A DNA stretch of 64,000 bases from an uncultured Prevotellaceae bacterium (lineage in GTDB: Bacteria; Bacteroidota; Bacteroidia; Bacteroidales; Bacteroidaceae): the NCBI GenBank assembly GCA_902799765.1, contig CADCBZ010000010.1, positions 1 to 64,000 on the forward strand, in the 5' to 3' direction. Below, piece after piece: positions 59,601 to 64,000 of this stretch. Positions within the stretch are counted from its first letter, which is position 1. Every line of letters begins with the position of its first letter. A program made the translations under genes and the position numbers. A model generated the notes under the pieces. It was not told where the DNA came from. It was given only the letters and a program-made list of their open reading frames with translations, and did not search any database.

Positions 59601-60878
59601 TTAAACTTGTTCTTTATTATCGCCTAACACTTCTTGCACTTTTCTTAAAACTGTTTCCGGGACAGGCTTGGAGAAGTCAAACACCCAGTGGTCCTCGGTC
59701 TTTTGGAGATACTTTGCAAACGAATCACAAAGATTATTGAAATGTTGTCTTTCAAGATATAAATCATCGTCTGATATTTTTATATCGGGACACAATGCAC
59801 GCCCTATAAACATATTGTAATAGAAAGACGTTAATCCTTCAAACAAATAAGGGATAGATGCAAAAGCGAATTCCGATTTTGCAAATGTGAAAAAATTGAT
59901 CTCAGCCAAATCGTCATATGAATCTAGATTTTTTATTGAGTCTGCATATTCAAGAATGAATTTAACTCTTTGTTCAAGAAAAAGAGGACGTGTTTTTTTT
60001 GAAGCATCACTCAATTTTTCGTAAGTCTCCCATCTTTTTTTACGATCATCTTCGAGATTCTCCCAAAAAACATGCAAAACTCGTTTATCTTCTGTTGAAT
60101 CAATCATGCGAATTTGGTTGGGCAAGTCTGATTTCTCGTCCCACATATCTTTTAACCAACCTTCGACTGTTGGTGCATATAAAATCGTTTCAAAATCAGT
60201 TGCAATTGGGGGGACATCCATATGGTATGAATCATCATCACGATTCCACCATGCTTTTGGTGCAAGATACACAAATGGTATTTTCAGTTTTTGTACACAC
60301 TCTAAATAATAGGCTGGATTACAAAGTTCATCAGATTGAAGGCTACGTAATAAAAACGATGGAGGTTCTGACGGATCATAACCTGAGGGTGGGTAAAAAT
60401 TGGAAGTTAACTCTGGATGATTTGATATTAATTCAATTTCGCCTTTTTCATTAACGAAATGCTTATGACCACGGAAAGGATGGCCATCAACTCTGAGGGT
60501 ATTATATTTCTTTTCCAAATGCTCTTGAACTTCAAAACGCCCCCATCCATCACATAGTTTTATACACAAAGGAGTTCTTGCGTTTCCACCTAAATCTATA
60601 TACTTCTCGATCTCTGACAATAATACAGACTCTCTCTCAATCCTTCTTATAGAATGAGAGGCGATGGATGCTTTTGCTGATTCAATAGATTCAAACACAC
60701 GGTCTTCTGATACATAACCGTTGTATCTTTCAGAATCATTCTTACTAAGCATGTATCTTACTTGCTTAGTTTCATAATTATAGGTGACAGATGCTATAAT
60801 ACCACGAGTGATGGCATTTCCATTTACATACCAAATCTCGTCTCCAACATTGAATTTTGAATCAAATAAGTCTGCCAT
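59601..60878 (-). CDS. Unknown protein, first gene of the SbcDC operon
   Basis: About 425 residues from the ATG at 60878; the in-frame extension upstream overlaps the promoter. An N-terminal SH3- or tudor-like segment (KFNVGDEIWYVNGNAITRGIIASVTYN) is followed by a larger domain with YYLECVQKLKIPFVYLAPKAWWNRDDD and helical C-terminus. I do not recognise it. Being first under the operator and ahead of SbcDC, it may be a substrate-recognition or effector component. Confidence 0.7.
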   Translation of the reverse strand: MADLFDSKFNVGDEIWYVNGNAITRGIIASVTYNYETKQVRYMLSKNDSERYNGYVSEDRVFESIESAKASIASHSIRRIERESVLLSEIEKYIDLGGNARTPLCIKLCDGWGRFEVQEHLEKKYNTLRVDGHPFRGHKHFVNEKGEIELISNHPELTSNFYPPSGYDPSEPPSFLLRSLQSDELCNPAYYLECVQKLKIPFVYLAPKAWWNRDDDSYHMDVPPIATDFETILYAPTVEGWLKDMWDEKSDLPNQIRMIDSTEDKRVLHVFWENLEDDRKKRWETYEKLSDASKKTRPLFLEQRVKFILEYADSIKNLDSYDDLAEINFFTFAKSEFAFASIPYLFEGLTSFYYNMFIGRALCPDIKISDDDLYLERQHFNNLCDSFAKYLQKTEDHWVFDFSKPVPETVLRKVQEVLGDNKEQV

Positions 60879-60936
60879 ACTGTTATACACTAATTTGTGT
60901 CGTGCGCAACTTTTATATATAAATTCTATATTATGT

Positions 60937-60974
60937 GCAAAGATAAAATACAACTACGAACGTTTAGTTCGCAG
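60937..60974 (-). promoter_or_regulatory. Operator-promoter, CTACGAAC family, copy 2 (SbcDC operon)
   Basis: -7 box TATCTTTGC (60937-60945), 8 nt, 21-bp palindrome at 60954-60974 (arms CTACGAAC and GTTCGCAG on the plus strand). The palindrome overlaps the last seven codons of the WYL gene. Confidence 0.88.
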
Positions 60975-62042
60975 TTTTGAATATTCTTCATTTATAGTCT
61001 TTATTCGCTCAAATATTTCATCCTGGATACAGGAAGGTTCCAGAACAAGCAGATGCTGACCAAAAGAGCAAAGTTCACGTATCAATTCATAGTTCTTCCT
61101 GCAATCAATCCTAAAGAACTGACCTCCTTGAAGAGTAGGATATTGCTCATGCAATTCGTCACAGGTCTTTTTGTTTAGAGTCCGCTGTGATTCGTGCAAA
61201 GGTTTGGTCAGAACATAGTTCTTAGAATAGTCGCTAACCCAAAATAGGATATTATGAACAATCGTATCCTCGTAGTAATAAGTTACACCTATAATATCTT
61301 CAAATATTTCGTTGATATCCCCATTGTAATCCTTATACTTTATAGAAGGAGTGAGTATTACCTCGATAATTCTATCTAAGGGGAAGCATTTTATTTTATC
61401 ATTCTCAACCCTTCCTGCATACAAGTACCATCTGCCAGCATACTCCTTTAAAAGATATGGGTATACGTGATAGAGGGCTTCCTTTTTGTTTTCGATGAAC
61501 GATCCGTAGTGTATTTCTACAGTCTGTTTCTGAGAGATCGCTGTGAATAGCATACCAAGATAGTTTGTATTTTCCAGCGGATTCTTGGTAAAGGAGATAA
61601 TCGGTTGGTGTTGTGTTTTTCCACCCAGGCTCAGTCGCAACCTCTCAAGTTCCTCCATCATAGGAAGCCCGTCAAATCGTCCCAACATTGACAACAATTC
61701 CCTTAAAAGATATTTCTCATCAGAACTTAAATCCTTCTTGAAAATAGAAAACGACGGATTGGCATACCTCAGGCATCGCTTACAATAAGTCTTTTGCTTG
61801 TTATAGTCATAAGCATCAATAGAGTATCTTTCTATCTCAACCCAGAAAGGATCTTCATTCTCAAGAAAATGAATATCCTTCTCTATGGTACGACGCCCCA
61901 ACTTATCCCTTTTAGGATGAATCTCAGCAAAGCGATTGTTGACCTCCTCAGTCAAATCGTCAAGCGAATAATTATGGTATCGGCTACTGAGTAACTCGTC
62001 CAAAATCTTATATCTTATTATGGCATTCTTATTTATAGGCAT
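60954..62042 (-). CDS. WYL-domain regulator 4, cotranscribed with a DpnI-like enzyme
   Basis: 362 residues. N-terminal HTH (IIRYKILDELLSSRYHNYSLDDLTEEVNNRF; LGRRTIEKDIHFLEN), WYL domain around 200-225 (ALYHVYPYLLKEYAGRWYLYAGRVEN) and a C-terminal WCX region. It belongs to a different WYL branch from the other three. Starts 12 nt after the DpnI-like gene. The CTACGAAC palindrome lies at its 3' end and before the 53953 operon, so it is the probable regulator of both. Confidence 0.88.
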   Translation of the reverse strand: MPINKNAIIRYKILDELLSSRYHNYSLDDLTEEVNNRFAEIHPKRDKLGRRTIEKDIHFLENEDPFWVEIERYSIDAYDYNKQKTYCKRCLRYANPSFSIFKKDLSSDEKYLLRELLSMLGRFDGLPMMEELERLRLSLGGKTQHQPIISFTKNPLENTNYLGMLFTAISQKQTVEIHYGSFIENKKEALYHVYPYLLKEYAGRWYLYAGRVENDKIKCFPLDRIIEVILTPSIKYKDYNGDINEIFEDIIGVTYYYEDTIVHNILFWVSDYSKNYVLTKPLHESQRTLNKKTCDELHEQYPTLQGGQFFRIDCRKNYELIRELCSFGQHLLVLEPSCIQDEIFERIKTINEEYSKLRTKRS

Positions 62043-62054
62043 AAAGATAATAAA

Positions 62055-62831
62055 TTAGCGTATTCTACGATAATTACCTCGACTAACAAACTTTATAAAT
62101 CCTTTATCACGAAGGAATTGTAACTGTTGACGGATTTTATCATGTACGTATCTGTTTTCAGGATGCTTTCTTTGTAATTCGTCAGCGAAAAAATAAATAT
62201 CGTCCAGACAGAAATCATCCTGTGGTAAACTCTCCACGCATTTCAGAACATCCAACAGCCATCCTCGACTATTAATATTCGTTGTTTGTAAAGACAACGC
62301 ACGTTGGTTTTGGTCAACGACCCACGATAAGTCTTCTTGTTGGCTGTTTTTGATGATGAAAATCTTGCCGCTTTCTGGAACGTCCCCTATCTTAATGTAG
62401 GATCCTGTCCACCCTGCTTTTTTTGCTGTAGGAGGAAGCGGCTTACGCTTCTCTATGATGTCAGGTACAAAGAAATATTTGGGGATAAAAAGCAAATTAT
62501 CCACCGCCATATTAGAGTATGTCATTACAAAAAGGTGTGGATTTTGAAGAGAGGTAATGCGTTCAATCATCGTATCATAAGATCCGTTAACAATCTTACG
62601 CTTAAATACGCCAGGTTTACTCATCTTACTCTTTAGTTCAAAGTCCGATTTGCATTTATCACAAAAGAAATCTGCCACTGGTCTATTTGCTTCATAATGA
62701 TTTAACACAGGAGTTCCACAAATAGGACAGAACATATTATGCTCCATCCAATCCTCAGTAAGAACACGAGAAATCTGAGAGAGGCTATTTCCGTAGCCTG
62801 CGGCTAAATCGATATTAAAATTCAAGTCCAT
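62055..62831 (-). CDS. DpnI-like methyl-directed restriction endonuclease
   Basis: 258 residues, the length of DpnI. RVLTEDWMEHNMFCPICGTP, NRPVADFFCDKCKSDFELKSK (zinc cysteines C-x2-C ... C-x2-C, and D-x(n)-E-x-K nuclease residues), RKPLPPTAKKAGWTGS and a C-terminal winged helix (IRQQLQFLRDKGFIKFVSRG) all match DpnI in order. DpnI cuts GATC when the adenine is N6-methylated, so it attacks Dam-modified DNA and the host itself must lack GATC methylation. Upstream is a ~250-nt structured leader. Confidence 0.93.
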   Translation of the reverse strand: MDLNFNIDLAAGYGNSLSQISRVLTEDWMEHNMFCPICGTPVLNHYEANRPVADFFCDKCKSDFELKSKMSKPGVFKRKIVNGSYDTMIERITSLQNPHLFVMTYSNMAVDNLLFIPKYFFVPDIIEKRKPLPPTAKKAGWTGSYIKIGDVPESGKIFIIKNSQQEDLSWVVDQNQRALSLQTTNINSRGWLLDVLKCVESLPQDDFCLDDIYFFADELQRKHPENRYVHDKIRQQLQFLRDKGFIKFVSRGNYRRIR

Positions 62832-62890
62832 AATGGAATAATTTATATGTTTTTGAATTGTAGCATCTCTTTATGTTGGCCACCACGAAA

Positions 62891-63093
62891 CTTGTTGATA
62901 CAAGAATAGCGTAGGCTATCACCATACGCACGTCAGGTTTGGAACTTACCTATACCTCCTACAGTGAAGCTCACGCTATAAAGCGCAAGCCTCCATTAGA
63001 GGTATTATTGCCCGTTCACATTTCCGAGGTTCCAATTCGACGTGCGATAGAGCAAACAAAATGTCCGTGTCGTTAAAACACAGTACAAAGATA
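62891..63093 (-). ncRNA. Structured leader RNA or small RNA upstream of the DpnI-like gene
   Basis: A -7 box TATCTTTG (63086-63093) reads left. The transcript can form a long-range 8-bp stem (63039-63046 with 62927-62934), a 7-bp stem (63029-63035 with 62939-62945), a 7-bp stem (62999-63005 with 62952-62958) enclosing a 10-bp hairpin (62968-62977/62082-like arm at 62982-62991), and two further hairpins (62909-62929; 62891-62904). No ORF fills the region. Riboswitch, attenuator or independent RNA are all possible; no known family fits. Confidence 0.6.
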
Positions 63094-63264
63094 CAAATAA
63101 TAATTGAGATTTGTTTCTTCATGGGTATAAAATTGATATTAATTAGCATATTGTCACCAAATTGGCATCAAAAATACAGCAAAAAGGCATAATAGCTTAT
63201 AACGAACATTCAAATAATCTATCAATAAGTGCTTTTTCGATTTTCTTCATTCAAATAAAAGTTG

Positions 63265-63273
63265 TATATTTGC
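63265..63273 (+). promoter_or_regulatory. -7 box of the last gene
   Basis: TATATTTGC at 63265-63273, 73 nt upstream of the ATG at 63346; no clear -33 TTTG. Confidence 0.6.
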
Positions 63274-63345
63274 AACAAGGGAAGACAACGTGCAGCCTCC
63301 ACACCTTCCTATTAACAGATTGAGGTTATTTATTAAAAATTGAAG

Positions 63346-63891
63346 ATGAAAAAGATAAATTTCATTTGTGTTTCAGAACTGAAACAACGTGGATGGACAG
63401 ATGGACTTATTAAGAAGTTTCTTCCCAAGCCAGATGAAACAAAGACAAATCCTGTAATTAAATGTGCAGCACCAATGAAGTTGTACCAGATTAAGAGAGT
63501 AGAAAGAATAGAGAAATCTGAGAAGTTCATCAAGGAAATGGAAGCTATTTCTATAAGAAAGAGTGCTGCAAAGAAGGCTGTTGAGACAAAGACGGCGAAG
63601 ACTGTAAAATGGGCAAACTCTGTCAATTTCAATGTCCCTACTTTCAGTAAGGATGAGCTTGAACACAATGCTGTATATCAATATGAGCAGTATAATGACA
63701 CAAAGGTTTATGACCGTGACGATGAAGATTTCATCAACAGGATTTGTACCAATTACATTAGACATGAATGTACGACTTATGATAGAGTCTTAAATTCCTT
63801 GTATGGTTTAGTTGGTAGAAATAAAGCATACGAGATAATTAAGGAAAAGGTAAATCAAGAGATAAAGCAGAAACACAAATGGCTTCAATAG
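63346..63891 (+). CDS. Hypothetical protein
   Basis: 181 residues from the ATG at 63346; a TTG two codons upstream is possible. Basic N-terminal half (KKINFICVSELKQRGWTDGLIKKFLPKPDET) resembling a small HTH-like segment, then a helical C-terminus (YDRVLNSLYGLVGRNKAYEIIKEKVNQEI). No function recognised. It is followed by a strong hairpin at 63897. Confidence 0.65.
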   Translation: MKKINFICVSELKQRGWTDGLIKKFLPKPDETKTNPVIKCAAPMKLYQIKRVERIEKSEKFIKEMEAISIRKSAAKKAVETKTAKTVKWANSVNFNVPTFSKDELEHNAVYQYEQYNDTKVYDRDDEDFINRICTNYIRHECTTYDRVLNSLYGLVGRNKAYEIIKEKVNQEIKQKHKWLQ

Positions 63892-63896
63892 TATCA

Positions 63897-63928
63897 AGGA
63901 GAGATTGCAAAGAGTGGCAATCTCTCCT
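63897..63928 (+). terminator. Hairpin after the last gene
   Basis: Perfect 12-bp arms AGGAGAGATTGC (63897-63908) and GCAATCTCTCCT (63917-63928). A T-run is lacking, so termination may be inefficient or the hairpin protects the 3' end. Confidence 0.75.
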
Positions 63929-64000
63929 GCAAATATAAATAGCCGTCATCAAGCAATCTCAGTGAGATTCATGTCAGCTCTGAGGCCTGAAGACGCACTT

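Noticed and set aside
62891-63093. A retron or known riboswitch upstream of the DpnI-like gene
   Set aside because: No reverse transcriptase is nearby, and none of the riboswitch core sequences I know (TPP, cobalamin, FMN, glycine, SAM, tetrahydrofolate) can be recognised.

Overview
The window reads as the chromosome of a Prevotella-like member of the Bacteroidales. Evidence: -7 boxes of the form TAnnTTTG(C), often with a TTTG box 19-20 nt upstream; HU-like, smalltalk, BT4734/DUF3987, ORF6N and BspA-type leucine-rich-repeat proteins; and the core genes at the left edge.

Layout. 1-6.6 kb is ordinary core genome: the 3' end of tpiA, a SPOR-domain protein, folE, a membrane protein, a B3/4-domain protein, a lipoprotein, a Memo-AMMECR1 fusion, azlC/azlD and the AmrS radical SAM enzyme. 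6.7-27.2 kb is an accessory island flanked by a perfect 27-bp direct repeat (6744-6770 and 27687-27713). It opens with a WYL-domain regulator and a DEDDh exonuclease and continues with several AAA+ ATPases (an N-terminally extended AAA, an FtsK-like translocase, two DnaA-like proteins, a MoxR), a vWA protein, two YgjP/SprT-like metalloproteases, a PD-(D/E)XK protein, a phospholipase-D protein, a HAD protein and several unknown families, some duplicated. 27.2-32.6 kb is a decayed Bacteroidales BT4734/DUF3987 module. 32.9-41.7 kb is a type I restriction-modification operon (hsdM, a DUF1016 fragment, hsdS, fic, hsdR), followed by a complete IS3-family element. 43.4-44.8 kb carries a nested palindrome structure, an HU-like gene, smalltalk and a tRNA-like element. 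45-46.5 kb holds a damaged toxin-antitoxin locus and gene fragments. 46.5-63 kb is a second accessory region on the minus strand, with three more WYL regulators, an ADP-ribosylglycohydrolase operon, leucine-rich-repeat proteins, a zinc-peptidase-like protein, SbcDC with two unknown partners, and a DpnI-like restriction enzyme behind a highly structured leader.

Main result. Eight promoters in the first island carry the same ~23-bp imperfect palindrome (GGTGTGCC-N7-GGCGCACC) at a fixed 7 bp from the -7 box, where the -33 box should be. Genes from 8.3 to 27.1 kb therefore look like one regulon, plausibly of the adjacent WYL protein. In the right-hand region three other palindromes sit at the same place (centre 19-20 nt upstream of the -7 box): one in front of the SbcDC operon and a second operon, next to the DpnI-WYL pair; one in front of a WYL gene and the ADP-ribosylglycohydrolase operon; one in front of a third WYL gene. 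The simplest reading is a set of WYL-controlled stress or anti-phage modules, each with a private operator. The multi-ATPase island at 6.8-27.1 kb is the best candidate for an undescribed system. Its function is inference; the operator pattern is visible in the sequence.
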